Source: Streptomyces chrestomyceticus JCM 4735 (GTDB lineage Bacteria; Actinomycetota; Actinomycetes; Streptomycetales; Streptomycetaceae). From it: a DNA stretch of 64,000 nucleotides. Of this stretch, positions 51,067-60,111 are shown one piece after another (position 1 is the first letter of the stretch; the number at the start of each line of letters is the position of its first letter). A model generated the notes under the pieces. That model was not told where the DNA came from, did no database searches, and was given only the letters and a program-made list of their open reading frames with translations. The stretch spans positions 3,348,001-3,412,000 of the forward strand of contig NZ_BHZC01000001.1 in the NCBI RefSeq assembly GCF_003865135.1, written 5' to 3'. The position numbers and the translations under genes were made by a program.

Positions 51067-51675
51067 TCACCCCTCCGCCGCCGCCTCCACCGCGTCCCGC
51101 ACATGGCAGTCCGCCAGATGATCGTTGACCAGGCCGCACGCCTGCATCGTCGCGTACGCGGTGGTGGGGCCGACGAAGCGGAAGCCGCGCTTCTTGAGGT
51201 CCTTGGCCAGCGCCGTGGACTCCGGGGTGACGGGCGCCACGTCGGACAGCGTGCGCGGGGTCCGGCGGGCGGCGCGGTCGGGCGCGTACGACCAGATCAG
51301 ACGGTCCAGCTCGCCGGGGGCCAGTTCGGCCGCGACCCGGGCGTTGGTCAGGACCGCGTTGATCTTCGCGCGGTTGCGGATGATGCGGGCGTCGGTGAGC
51401 AGCCGCTCGGCGTCCGCGTCGGTGAACCGGGCGACCGCCTCGATCCGGAAGTCCGCGAACGCGGCCCGGAAGCCCTCGCGGCGGCGCAGGATCGTGAGCC
51501 AGGAGAGCCCGGACTGGAACGCCTCCAGGCTCATCCGTTCGAAGAGCGCGTCGTCGCCGTGGACCGGCCGGCCCCATTCGGTGTCGTGGTAGGTGCGATA
51601 GTCGGCCATTTTCTCCGACTCCATGCCCCAGGGGCAGCGGGGCACCCCGTCCGGAGCCGTGCTCACTCCCGTCAT
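51067..51675 (-). CDS. tag: DNA-3-methyladenine glycosylase I
   Basis: 202 residues. Family features: RCPWGMESEKMADYRTYHDT near the N-terminus with the zinc-binding Cys, then EWGRPVHGDDALFERMSLEA, GLSWLTILRRREGFR, and a C-terminal TMQACGLVNDHLADCH with zinc His and Cys residues. It removes 3-methyladenine from alkylated DNA in base-excision repair. The ATG at 51675 overlaps the stop of the DivIVA-like gene by 4 bp, so the two form an operon, the same order as mycobacterial Rv1209-tagA. Confidence 0.95.
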   Translation of the reverse strand: MTGVSTAPDGVPRCPWGMESEKMADYRTYHDTEWGRPVHGDDALFERMSLEAFQSGLSWLTILRRREGFRAAFADFRIEAVARFTDADAERLLTDARIIRNRAKINAVLTNARVAAELAPGELDRLIWSYAPDRAARRTPRTLSDVAPVTPESTALAKDLKKRGFRFVGPTTAYATMQACGLVNDHLADCHVRDAVEAAAEG

Positions 51676-52145
51676 GAGGCGGTCTTCCCCTCTTCCTCGC
51701 CCCCGGAGACCGGGGGCTCCAGTGCGGCCGGTGGAGCTGCTTCGGCCGGTGCGGCCGGGCGTTCCCCGTCCCGCTGCCCGTCCCGGTCCCCGGAGCCGTC
51801 CTCCGGGCCGTCCTTGATCAGGTCCGGCGGGCCCATCGCCGCGGCGTGCGCGCCCGCGAGGGCCGCCTCCAGCTCGGCGATCCGCGCGTCCCGTTCGGCC
51901 AGCTCGGCACCGAGCCGGTCCAGCACGTCGTCGACGTCGTTCATCCGGTAGCCGCGCACGCCCACCGCCAGGCGTACCGCCTCCACGTCGGCGCGGGAGA
52001 CGGGCCGGTCGGCGGGCAGCGGCTCGTACAGCCGGTCCGGGGCGGCCTCGCCGAGCCCGCCCGCGTCGCCGCCGCCGACCACGGCGAGCGTGACCGCGGC
52101 GACCACCACGACCATCGCGATCAGCAAGAACCAGAACACGACCAT
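51672..52145 (-). CDS. membrane-anchored DivIVA-domain protein
   Basis: 157 residues. One N-terminal membrane helix (FWFLLIAMVVVVAAVTLAVV), then the DivIVA-like segment VSRADVEAVRLAVGVRGYRM and NDVDDVLDRLGAELAERDAR with a short coiled coil, and an acidic Pro/Gly-rich tail. DivIVA-type segments bind curved membranes and organise cell-pole growth in actinomycetes; this short protein may be a helper. It starts with GTG at 52145 and is upstream of tag. Confidence 0.85.
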   Translation of the reverse strand: MVVFWFLLIAMVVVVAAVTLAVVGGGDAGGLGEAAPDRLYEPLPADRPVSRADVEAVRLAVGVRGYRMNDVDDVLDRLGAELAERDARIAELEAALAGAHAAAMGPPDLIKDGPEDGSGDRDGQRDGERPAAPAEAAPPAALEPPVSGGEEEGKTAS

Positions 52146-52229
52146 CTCCCCGAGCTATGTGTTGGCACTGATCGTGCCATGCGGGTGTGACCGTTAGGGT
52201 CGCTGCCGGACCAGGAAGAGGGAGAAGCA

Positions 52230-53090
52230 ATGCTGCGGCTGGGGAATCGAGAGTTCGCCGGGCACGAGCCGGTGATCATGGCCATCGTGAACAGGACCCC
52301 GGACTCCTTCTACGACCAGGGGGCCACCTTCACGGACGAGCCCGCGCTCGCCCGGGTGGAGCAGGCGGTGGCCGAGGGCGCCGCGATCATCGACATCGGC
52401 GGGGTGAAGGCGGGCCCCGGCGCGGAGGTCAGCGCCGAGGAGGAGGCCCGGCGCACGGTCGGCTTCGTCGCCGAGGTGCGCAAGCGGTTCCCGGACGTGG
52501 TGATCAGCGTGGACACCTGGCGGCACGATGTCGGCGAGGCGGTCTGCGAGGCCGGCGCGGATCTGCTAAACGACGCGTGGGGCGGGGTGGACCCGAAGCT
52601 GGCCGAGGTCGCGGCGCGCTACGGCGCCGGTCTGGTGTGCACCCACGCGGGTGGCGTGGAGCCGCGTACCCGCCCGCACCGGACGGCGTACGAGGACGTG
52701 ATGGCGGACATCCTGCGGGTGACGCTCGGACTGGCCGAGCGGGCGGTGGAGCTGGGCGTACGCCGCGACGCGATCATGATCGACCCGGGGCACGACTTCG
52801 GGAAGAACACCCGGCACAGCCTGGAGGCGACGCGCCGGCTGGGCGAGATGACGGACACGGGCTGGCCGGTGCTGGTCTCGCTGTCCAACAAGGACTTCGT
52901 CGGCGAGACGCTGGACCGTCCCGTCAAGGAACGGCTCATCGGGACGCTGGCCACGACCGCGGTCTCGGCCTGGCTGGGCGCACAGGTCTACCGCGTCCAC
53001 GAGGTCGCCGAGACGCGGCAGGTCCTGGACATGGTGGCGTCCATCGCGGGCCACCGGCCCCCGGCGGTCGCCCGCCGGGGACTTGCCTAG
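52230..53090 (+). CDS. dihydropteroate synthase homologue, FolP2-type
   Basis: 286 residues with the DHPS TIM barrel: MAIVNRTPDSFYDQG, IIDIGGVKAGPGAEVS, VISVDTWRHDVGEAV, LLNDAWGG, DPGHDFGKN and LVSLSNKDFVGE. Several residues that bind substrate in true FolP differ: the STRPG loop is VKAGPG, and SRKSFIG is SNKDFVG. The mycobacterial neighbour FolP2 lacks measurable DHPS activity, so this protein probably has a different job. The ATG at 52230 has AGGGAGAAG upstream. It ends 13 bp from the converging LOG gene. Confidence 0.88.
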   Translation: MLRLGNREFAGHEPVIMAIVNRTPDSFYDQGATFTDEPALARVEQAVAEGAAIIDIGGVKAGPGAEVSAEEEARRTVGFVAEVRKRFPDVVISVDTWRHDVGEAVCEAGADLLNDAWGGVDPKLAEVAARYGAGLVCTHAGGVEPRTRPHRTAYEDVMADILRVTLGLAERAVELGVRRDAIMIDPGHDFGKNTRHSLEATRRLGEMTDTGWPVLVSLSNKDFVGETLDRPVKERLIGTLATTAVSAWLGAQVYRVHEVAETRQVLDMVASIAGHRPPAVARRGLA

Positions 53091-53103
53091 GGCGTGTCGC
53101 CCC

Positions 53104-53856
53104 CTACTTCCCGGTCTCCTTGGACACCAGCGCGACCGCCTCGTCCACGTCGTCGGTGACGTGGAAGAGCAGCAGGTCGTGCTCGGACGCCTTGCCCTGC
53201 GCGACCACCGTGTCCCGCAGCCAGTCGACCAGGCCGCCCCAGTACTCCGTACCGAAGAGCACGATCGGGAAGCGGGTGACCTTGCGCGTCTGGACGAGGG
53301 TCAGCGCCTCGAACAGCTCGTCGAGGGTGCCCATGCCGCCGGGCAGCACGACGAACCCCTGCGCGTACTTCACGAACATCGTCTTGCGGACGAAGAAGTA
53401 GCGGAAGTTGACGCCGATGTCGACGTGCGGGTTCATGCCCTGTTCGAAGGGCAGCTCGATGCCCAGGCCGACGGAGACGCCCTTGGCCTCCCTGGCGCCC
53501 CGGTTGGCGGCCTCCATCACGCCGGGCCCGCCGCCGGTGATCACCGCGAAGCCGGCCTCCACCAGCGCCCGGCCGAGCGCGACGCCCGTCTCGTACTCGG
53601 GCGATCCGACGGGTGTCCGGGCCGAGCCGAAAACGCTGATGGCGCTCGGCAGTTCGGCCAGTGCGCCAAAGCCCTCCACGAACTCCGACTGGATGCGCAT
53701 GACCCGCCAGGGGTCGGTGTGCACCCAGTCCGTGTCGCCTTCGGCGGTGTCCAGCAGCCGCTGGTCCGTGGTGCCCTTCTGCACCTGGTCGCGTCGGCGC
53801 ACCACGGGTCCCAGGCGCTGTTCCTCCCACGCCCGCTCTTCCTCGGGGCTGGCCAT
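53104..53856 (-). CDS. LOG/TIGR00730 family Rossmann protein
   Basis: 250 residues. The nucleotide-binding motif GGGPGVMEAANRGA and the family signature PGGMGTLDE are present. LOG proteins are phosphoribohydrolases that release cytokinin-type bases or act on AMP; they were formerly misnamed lysine decarboxylases. The ATG at 53856 follows GGAGGGAG; a longer frame to 53946 lacks a ribosome-binding site. It lies beside the dapE gene, as in mycobacteria. Confidence 0.9.
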   Translation of the reverse strand: MASPEEERAWEEQRLGPVVRRRDQVQKGTTDQRLLDTAEGDTDWVHTDPWRVMRIQSEFVEGFGALAELPSAISVFGSARTPVGSPEYETGVALGRALVEAGFAVITGGGPGVMEAANRGAREAKGVSVGLGIELPFEQGMNPHVDIGVNFRYFFVRKTMFVKYAQGFVVLPGGMGTLDELFEALTLVQTRKVTRFPIVLFGTEYWGGLVDWLRDTVVAQGKASEHDLLLFHVTDDVDEAVALVSKETGK

Positions 53857-53967
53857 ATCGTGCTCCCTCCGCTGCCGGTCGGTGTCCGGCAAGGGTAGAT
53901 CGCCGCAGGTGACGGGCAGGGCAATTCCGGATGCCGGGACACCCATGAGACGCGTGGGACCGGTGGG

Positions 53968-55059
53968 TTACGCGGTGAGCCAGGACCGCAGCCGTTCCTC
54001 GCAGTGCAGAATCCGCTCGACGGCGACCCGTTCGTCCTTCTTGTGCGCCAGTACGGGGTCGCCGGGACCGTAGTTCACCGCGGGCACGCCCAGGGCGCTG
54101 AAGCGCGAGACGTCCGTCCAGCCGAACTTGGGCTTCGCGACGCCGCCGACCGCCTTCATGAAGGCGGCGGCCGCGGGGTGCGACAGGCCCGGCAGCGCGC
54201 CCGGCGAGTGGTCGTCGACGATCATCTCGGCGACGCCGCAGTCCGCGAAGACCTCCCGCACGTGGTCGAGCGCCTCCTGTTCGCTGCGGTCCGGCGCGTA
54301 ACGGAAGTTGACCGAGACGGTGCAGGTGTCGGGGATGACGTTGCCCGCCACGCCGCCCTCGATCCGTACGGCGTTCAGGCCCTCGCGGTATTCGAGGCCG
54401 TCGATGACGGCCCGGCGCGGCTCGTAGGACGCCAGGCGGGCGAGGATCGGCGCCGCCGCGTGGATCGCGTTGCTGCCCATCCAGCTCCGCGCCGAGTGGG
54501 CCCGCTCGCCCTCGGTGCGCAGCAGCACCCGCAGCGTGCCCTGGCAGCCGCCCTCGACCTCGGTGTTCGAGGACTCCAGCAGGACGGCGAAGTCGCCCGC
54601 CAGCCAGTCCGGGTGCTCCTCGGCCAGCCGCCCGAGGCCGTTGAACTCGGCGGCGATCTCCTCCATGTCGTAGAAGATGAAGGTCAGGTCCCGGTTGGGC
54701 GCGGGGACGGTGGCGGCGATGCGCAACTGCACGGCGACGCCGGACTTCATGTCGGTGGTGCCGCAGCCCCACAGGACGCCGTGCTCGTCGAGCCGGGACG
54801 GCACGTTGTCCGCGATCGGCACGGTGTCCAGGTGACCGGCCAGCACGACCCGCTCGGCGTGGCCCTGGTCCGTGCGCGCGACGATGCAGTTGCCGTCGCG
54901 CTCCACCGTCAGGTGCGGGAGCGCGCGCAGCGCGTGCTCGACGGCGTCCGCGATGGCCTTCTCGTCCCGGCTGACGGAGGGGATGTCGACGAGCTGAGCG
55001 GTGAGCTCGGCCGCGTCGAGGGAGAGGTCCAGTGCGGGGGTCTGCGTAGCGGTCTCCAT
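53968..55059 (-). CDS. dapE: succinyl-diaminopimelate desuccinylase DapE
   Basis: 363 residues of the M20 metallopeptidase family. Metal ligands are in VLAGHLDTVPIAD (His, Asp), GCGTTDMKSG (Asp) and YDMEEIA (catalytic Glu pair); the C-terminal His is in DPVLAHKKDERV. It removes succinate from N-succinyl-LL-diaminopimelate in lysine and peptidoglycan precursor synthesis. The ATG at 55059 gives METATQTPALDLSL. DapC, the preceding enzyme of the pathway, is 3 kb downstream in the window. Confidence 0.94.
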   Translation of the reverse strand: METATQTPALDLSLDAAELTAQLVDIPSVSRDEKAIADAVEHALRALPHLTVERDGNCIVARTDQGHAERVVLAGHLDTVPIADNVPSRLDEHGVLWGCGTTDMKSGVAVQLRIAATVPAPNRDLTFIFYDMEEIAAEFNGLGRLAEEHPDWLAGDFAVLLESSNTEVEGGCQGTLRVLLRTEGERAHSARSWMGSNAIHAAAPILARLASYEPRRAVIDGLEYREGLNAVRIEGGVAGNVIPDTCTVSVNFRYAPDRSEQEALDHVREVFADCGVAEMIVDDHSPGALPGLSHPAAAAFMKAVGGVAKPKFGWTDVSRFSALGVPAVNYGPGDPVLAHKKDERVAVERILHCEERLRSWLTA

Positions 55060-55100
55060 GCGTCCGACCCTACCGGCGCCCCTCCAGTACCGTTGGCTGC

Positions 55101-56138
55101 GTGTCTCCCCAGTCCTCCGCCCCCTCCCGCGGCACCCGCGGCAAGCGCCTCCTGCGGGCCGGCGCGGCCTTCGCCGTGCTCGTCGGACTGGGCGTGTACC
55201 TCCTCGTGCAGTACATGACCGGCGGCCCGGGTGCGCCGCGCTGCTCGGTGCGGGCCGCGGACGGCGGGCAGCCGTACGAGATCTCGCCGGAGCAGGCCGC
55301 GAACGCCGCGACCATCTCGGCCGTCGGCTCCGCGCGCGGGCTGCCGCAGCGGGCCGTGACGATCGCGCTGGCGACCGCCATGCAGGAGTCCGGGCTGCGC
55401 AACATCGGCTTCGGCGACCGCGACTCGGTCGGCCTGTTCCAGCAGCGTCCGTCCCAGGACTGGGGCACGGTCGAGCAGATCATGGACCCGGTCTACTCGG
55501 CCGGGGAGTTCTACACGCACCTGGTCAAGGTGCCGGGCTACTCACGGCTGCCGCTGACGGTGGCCGCGCAGAAGGTGCAGCGCAGCGGCTTCCCGCAGGC
55601 GTACGCCAAGCACGAGCCGGACGCCGCGCTGCTGACCGGCGCCCTGACCGGGCGCGACGGGGCGGCGATGACGTGTTCGGTGAACCGTCCGGCGGACCAG
55701 AAGCGGCCGGGCGGCACGGACGCGGTGCGCAAGAAGCTGGTGCGCGAGTTCGGGCCGGACGTCCTGCCGCACACGGACGGGGCGGCGCCGGGCGGCAAGG
55801 ACGGTGGCAAGGACGGCGGCCGGGTGCTGACGGTGCCCGTACGGCCGGTCTCCCACGGTGACGCCGACGACGCCGCGGACTCCGGGGTCGCCGGGGTCTC
55901 GTCGGGCCAGGGGCAGGCCGGCGGCGCGGCGGCGGCCGGGGCCGCTTCCGGGACGGAGCGGCGCGGCTGGGAGCTGGCCACCTGGGCGATGGCCCACTCC
56001 GGGGCCCTGGGCATCGAGCAGATCTCCTACGCCGGGAAGATGTGGTCGGCGGCCGATTCCGGGAAGGGCTGGCAGAAGGCCACCGGCGCGGCGGCGCGGG
56101 CTTCCGGCGCGGACGTACGGATCGTCACCGCGAAGTGA
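55101..56138 (+). CDS. secreted or anchored protein with lysozyme-like domain
   Basis: 345 residues. A signal-anchor helix (LLRAGAAFAVLVGLGVYLLV) precedes a domain with ALATAMQESGLRNIGFGDRD and VGLFQQRPSQDWGT, resembling transglycosylase/lysozyme folds in which the Glu of MQESGL would be catalytic. A Gly/Asp/Lys linker near residue 235 leads to a second part with LATWAMAHSGALGIEQISY. Such proteins are annotated as heavy-metal transporters in some genomes, which the sequence does not support. The GTG at 55101 is divergent from dapE with a 41-bp space. Confidence 0.72.
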   Translation: MSPQSSAPSRGTRGKRLLRAGAAFAVLVGLGVYLLVQYMTGGPGAPRCSVRAADGGQPYEISPEQAANAATISAVGSARGLPQRAVTIALATAMQESGLRNIGFGDRDSVGLFQQRPSQDWGTVEQIMDPVYSAGEFYTHLVKVPGYSRLPLTVAAQKVQRSGFPQAYAKHEPDAALLTGALTGRDGAAMTCSVNRPADQKRPGGTDAVRKKLVREFGPDVLPHTDGAAPGGKDGGKDGGRVLTVPVRPVSHGDADDAADSGVAGVSSGQGQAGGAAAAGAASGTERRGWELATWAMAHSGALGIEQISYAGKMWSAADSGKGWQKATGAAARASGADVRIVTAK

Positions 56139-56708
56139 GCCCGGAGGCGGCCGCCGGGGCGAGGTGAACCGGCGAGCGGCCGCCGGAGCGAGGTGAGCCG
56201 GCCGCCGGAACGGCCGTGCGCCGGGCGGTGCCGCCGGTCCCGGTGACGCGTTCGTGCGGCCGGTGTGCGGGGCGGCTGTGCGGCCCCTGGGGACGCGCCC
56301 GCTCGACCACCGTCGGAGCCCCGTGCGGCGCCGTTCCGTCACCCGTACGGCCGTCACGCCGTCAGCCTCGTGCGCCCCGCGCAGCCGTCCGGCCGGTCCC
56401 TCGGCCGAGTTAACGTCGTCAACCCCGGGCAGCGGCGGCGCATCACCGCAGCCGGGGTCACCCGAACGGCGTGGAACCCGCCGGGGCACTGAGGCGTGAC
56501 GTTTCAGCACCGTACTGCGCCCGGAGCAGTTTGCCCGGTTTCCTCCGGAGCAGATTATGTGACCCCCCACTGATTCTTTACCGGCCGTGCCGCAACCTTC
56601 CCGGGCCTGGCGCGGTAGTCACGTCGTGCGCCCGGCAGCCACCGCGCCCCGCCGGCGGACACGGCACGTCTGTCAGAAGAACCAGTCCCTCTCCGTAAAA
56701 GGAGCACC
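56139..56708. other. 570-bp intergenic region without supported gene
   Basis: The left part carries near-repeats of GCGAGGTGAACCGG / GCGAGGTGAGCCGG around 56158-56200. Several short frames lack codon bias. Near the right end TTGCCC and GATTAT, 16 bases apart around 56529-56556, could be a promoter for the small secreted protein, followed by a leader of roughly 150 nt. The rest is featureless GC-rich sequence. Confidence 0.4.
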
Positions 56709-57275
56709 ATGTCCCTCCCCCTCTCGCGTCGGATCGCCCGAGCCGCGCTGCTGGTAGCAGCCGGCGCAGCCCCCGTGGTCGGTGCGGGCTCCGCGAGCGC
56801 CGTGGAACTGCCGCACTCCTCCGACCTGGGCGGAGTCAGCGCAGTGGACACCGCGAGCCTCGCCGACACCGCCGACGGCGCGGTCCAGGGTGCCGGCGAC
56901 CTCGCCGGCGAGACCGGCGCGAACGCCACCGAAGCCGGCAGCAAGGTCGTCCGCAAGGCCGTCCCGGCGCTGAGCAAGACCGCCGGCAAGACCGCGGGCA
57001 AGACGCTCGGGGAGACCGCGCCGGCCGCGAAGCAGGCCGCGGGCAACGCCGCCAGCGACACCGCGGACAGCGCGGGGGACATCCTTACCGACACCCTCCA
57101 CACCGCCACCGAGGACGGTCTGCCGACCGACGGCCTGACGGACGCGCTGCCGGGCGACGGGCTGTCCACCGACGGGGTGACCGACTCGCTGTCCACCGAC
57201 GGGCTCGCCCAGGCGGTCGGCGACAGCGGTCTGGCCTCGGACCTGCTGCCGACCAGCGGGCTGCCCATCAGTTGA
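56709..57275 (+). CDS. small secreted protein of unknown function
   Basis: 188 residues. A signal peptide (RRIARAALLVAAGAAPVVGA then GSASA) precedes an Ala/Thr/Asp-rich mature part made of weak repeats (AGKTAGKTLGETAPAAKQAA; TDGLTDALPGDGLSTDGVTD). It starts with ATG at 56709 after AAAAGGAGC. No catalytic motif or cell-wall anchor is visible. Annotation as an ATP-binding protein in some genomes is not supported by the sequence. It may be a surface or hydrophilin-type protein. Confidence 0.78.
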   Translation: MSLPLSRRIARAALLVAAGAAPVVGAGSASAVELPHSSDLGGVSAVDTASLADTADGAVQGAGDLAGETGANATEAGSKVVRKAVPALSKTAGKTAGKTLGETAPAAKQAAGNAASDTADSAGDILTDTLHTATEDGLPTDGLTDALPGDGLSTDGVTDSLSTDGLAQAVGDSGLASDLLPTSGLPIS

Positions 57276-57306
57276 CGGAGCGCGTACGGCGAAGCCCGTA
57301 CAGCGA

Positions 57307-57348
57307 AGCCCGGAGCGGACGCCTGAGGTACGGCGTCCGCTCCGGGCT
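57307..57348. terminator. bidirectional hairpin terminator
   Basis: Perfect 17-bp stem AGCCCGGAGCGGACGCC / GGCGTCCGCTCCGGGCT with an 8-nt loop between the convergent secreted-protein and dapC genes. Confidence 0.88.
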
Positions 57349-57393
57349 CGTCGCGTGTCCGGCCGCTGCCCCGTAGGGGCGTACGGCCACGGG

Positions 57394-58491
57394 CTACTGC
57401 GCCAGGCGGCGTACGGCCTCGTCCACCCGCTCGTCGGTGGCGGTGAAGGCGACCCGTACGAAGCGCTCACCGGCGCTCCCGTAGAAGTCGCCCGGCGCGA
57501 CCAGGATGCCGCGCTTGGCGAGGTCGCCGACGGTGTCCCAGCACGACTCGTCGCGCGTGGCCCACAGGTAGAGCGACGCCTCGCTGTGCTCGACGCGGAA
57601 GCCGGCGGCCTCCAGGGCCTCGCGCAGGGCCGTACGGCGGCGGGCGTAGCGCTCGCGCTGCTCGCCGACGTGCTCGGTGTCGCCGAGGGCGGCGACGGTC
57701 GCGGCCTGCACCGGCGCGGGGATCATCATGCCGCCGTGCTTGCGGATCAGCAGCAGCTCGCCGAGGACGGCGGCGTCGCCCACGAGGAAGGCGGCGCGGT
57801 AGCCGGCCAGGTTGGAGCGCTTGGACAGCGAGTGGACGGCCACGATGCCGTCGTACGAGCCGCCGCAGACGTCCGGGTGCAGGACGGAGACCGGGTCGGC
57901 CTCCCAGCCCAGTTCGATGTAGCACTCGTCGCTGAAGAGCAGCACGCCGTGCTCGCGCGCCCAGGCGACCGTACGGCGCAGCTCGTCGGCGCTGAGCACG
58001 CGGCCGGTCGGGTTGGACGGCGAGTTCAGCCACAGCAGCTTGAGGCCGACCGGGTCCAGCTCCCAGGGGTCGTCGTAGACGACCGGCTCGGCGCCCGCCA
58101 GGCGCGCGCCGACCTCGTACGTGGGGTAGGCGAGGCGCGGGTACGCGACGCGGTCGCCGGCGCCCAGGCCGAGCTGCGTCGGCAGCCAGGCGACCAGCTC
58201 CTTGGAGCCGACGACCGGCAGCACGTTGGTGTGCTCCAGACCCGTGGCGCCCAGGCGCTCCCCGGCCCAGCCGGTGATCGCGTCGCGCAGGGCGGCGGTG
58301 CCCCACACCGTCGGGTAGCCGGGGCTGTCGGCGGCGTCCGTGAGGGCGTTCCGCACGAGCGCGGGCACGGGGTCGACCGGAGTGCCGACGGACAGGTCCA
58401 CGATGCCGTCGGCATACGCGGCCGCCGTGGTCTTGTACGGCTCCAGCCGGTCCCAGGGGAAGACCGGAAGACGGGACGAAACGGTGCCCAC
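57394..58491 (-). CDS. dapC: succinyldiaminopimelate transaminase DapC
   Basis: 365 residues, class I/II PLP-dependent aminotransferase. Landmarks: LWLNSPSNPTGRVLSADELR, FSDECYIELGWE, and the PLP lysine in VHSLSKRSNLAGYR. It makes N-succinyl-LL-2-amino-6-oxopimelate from its amino partner in the succinylase route to lysine. I chose the GTG at 58491 (MGTVSSRLPVFPWD) with AGGAAAGAG upstream. It lies directly downstream of the ferredoxin gene in the same direction, the order of mycobacterial fdxC-dapC. Confidence 0.93.
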   Translation of the reverse strand: MGTVSSRLPVFPWDRLEPYKTTAAAYADGIVDLSVGTPVDPVPALVRNALTDAADSPGYPTVWGTAALRDAITGWAGERLGATGLEHTNVLPVVGSKELVAWLPTQLGLGAGDRVAYPRLAYPTYEVGARLAGAEPVVYDDPWELDPVGLKLLWLNSPSNPTGRVLSADELRRTVAWAREHGVLLFSDECYIELGWEADPVSVLHPDVCGGSYDGIVAVHSLSKRSNLAGYRAAFLVGDAAVLGELLLIRKHGGMMIPAPVQAATVAALGDTEHVGEQRERYARRRTALREALEAAGFRVEHSEASLYLWATRDESCWDTVGDLAKRGILVAPGDFYGSAGERFVRVAFTATDERVDEAVRRLAQ

Positions 58492-58623
58492 GTTGCTCTC
58501 TTTCCTCACGTTCCTCTGGCCGCACAGGTCTGGAAACGCCTCGGCCCCGTGCGGCGTCGGCTTCCCGGTCTCAGGTGACGGGGAGGCCGGCCGTACGGGA
58601 CCGGGGCGGCGCCATGCGGCCGC

Positions 58624-58944
58624 TCAGCCGTTCTGCGGCGGCAGCGCTGCGATGAAGGGGTGGTCGCGCTCGATCAGGCCCAGCTTGCTGGCACCACCGG
58701 GCGAACCGAGCTCGTCGAAGAACTCGACGTTCGCCTTGTAGTAGTCCTTCCACTCCTCCGGGGTGTCGTCCTCGTAGAAGATCGCCTCGACCGGGCAGAC
58801 CGGCTCGCAGGCGCCGCAGTCGACGCATTCGTCCGGGTGGATGTACAAGGACCGGGAGCCCTCGTAGATGCAGTCGACGGGGCACTCCTCGATGCATGCC
58901 TTGTCCTTGACGTCGACACAAGGCTGCGCGATGACGTAGGTCAC
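58624..58944 (-). CDS. fdxA: 7Fe ferredoxin (FdxA/FdxC type)
   Basis: 106 residues. The cysteine pattern CVDVKDKACIEECPVDC for the 3Fe-4S side and CVDCGACEPVCP for the 4Fe-4S side is complete. The C-terminal extension with FYEDDTPEEWKDYYKANVEF is typical of the seven-iron ferredoxins of actinobacteria. It shuttles electrons to cytochromes P450 and other redox enzymes. The GTG at 58944 has AGGAGGAAC at the right distance. Confidence 0.95.
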   Translation of the reverse strand: MTYVIAQPCVDVKDKACIEECPVDCIYEGSRSLYIHPDECVDCGACEPVCPVEAIFYEDDTPEEWKDYYKANVEFFDELGSPGGASKLGLIERDHPFIAALPPQNG

Positions 58945-59083
58945 GCTGTCGTTCCTCCTCGGTAGGGCTGGCGGACCGATTGGCAGTTCCGCCGCGGGGC
59001 GCGCGGGAGCGCGGCGTCGTCGATGCCCGCACCTAGTATCTCCGTTCCCGGGCAGGAGACGAACAAGAGGGGCGGGTAGAGCC

Positions 59084-60094
59084 GTGGAATTCACTACCGG
59101 CGGACGGCTGGAGGTCCACATCACCCGTGCTGACGTGGGCAAAAGGGTATCTGTCCGGCGCCTGAGCGGCGCCGGGGAGGGGGCCGCCAGGTTCACCGAC
59201 ACGGTCGGTGTTCTCACATCCTGGGACGGCGGTGTGCTGAGCATCACACGACGGAACGGAGAGACCGTCCGGATTCCCGAGGCCACGCTGGTCGCCGGGA
59301 AGACGGTCCCGGCGGCGCCGGCCCGCCGCCGCTCCCCCGCGACGAGCACGCCGGAACTGGACCGGGTGGCCGCCCGCGGGTGGCCGCCGGTGGAGAGCGA
59401 GTGGCTGGGCGAGTGGCAGCTACGGGCCAGCGGCGGGTTCACCCGGCGGGCCAACTCGGTGGCGGCGTCGGGCGACCCGGGACTGCCGCTGGACACCGCG
59501 CTGGACCGGGTGCGCGCCTGGTACGCGGAACGTTCGCTGCCCGCCTATATACAGGTCAGTACGGGCGCCGAGGGCGCCGGCGAGGACCTGGCGGCCGCGC
59601 TGGACCGGCGCGGCTGGACGCGTGAGGTGACGGCGGAGATGCGTACCGCCGCGCTGGCCCCTGTGGGCGACCTGGACGCGGACGTGTCCCGAGTGGCGCT
59701 CGGCCGGGAGGCCGGGCCGGACTGGCTGCGCCGCTACCGGCGGTCCGGGGAGCCGGGGCCCGAGGTGCTCAAGGTGCTGCACGGCGGCCCGTCCGTGTGG
59801 TTCGCGGGCGTTCCGGACGGCGCGGGCGGCCTGGCCGCGATCGGGCGGTGTGTGGTGGACGGGCGCTGGGCCGGGTTCGCGGCGGTCGAGGTCGGCCCGG
59901 AGCACCGGCGGCGCGGGCTGGCCTCGGCCGTGATGGCGGCGCTCGCCCGCAAGGCGCTGGACGAGGGCGCCTCGGCCGCGTACCTCCAGGTGGAGACGGA
60001 CAACGACCGTGCCCGCGCGCTGTACGACGGGCTGGGCTTCGTCACCCACCACCACTACCACCACTGGCGCGCCTCCCAGGGAGGCCCGAGCTGA
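59084..60094 (+). CDS. GNAT acetyltransferase with N-terminal SH3-like domain
   Basis: 336 residues. The first 80 form a small beta-barrel (LEVHITRADVGKRVSVRRLS, SWDGGVLSITRRNGETVRIP). After a linker the GNAT domain ends with the acetyl-CoA site EVGPEHRRRGLASAVMAALA and DNDRARALYDGLGF. The family includes mycobacterial Rv0428c-type proteins. The substrate is unknown. The GTG at 59084 follows a GGGCGGG sequence. It is divergent from fdxA and lies 17 bp before the SirB1-type gene, so these two are probably an operon. Confidence 0.87.
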   Translation: MEFTTGGRLEVHITRADVGKRVSVRRLSGAGEGAARFTDTVGVLTSWDGGVLSITRRNGETVRIPEATLVAGKTVPAAPARRRSPATSTPELDRVAARGWPPVESEWLGEWQLRASGGFTRRANSVAASGDPGLPLDTALDRVRAWYAERSLPAYIQVSTGAEGAGEDLAAALDRRGWTREVTAEMRTAALAPVGDLDADVSRVALGREAGPDWLRRYRRSGEPGPEVLKVLHGGPSVWFAGVPDGAGGLAAIGRCVVDGRWAGFAAVEVGPEHRRRGLASAVMAALARKALDEGASAAYLQVETDNDRARALYDGLGFVTHHHYHHWRASQGGPS

Positions 60095-60111
60095 ACGGGT
60101 ACGAACCTCGT

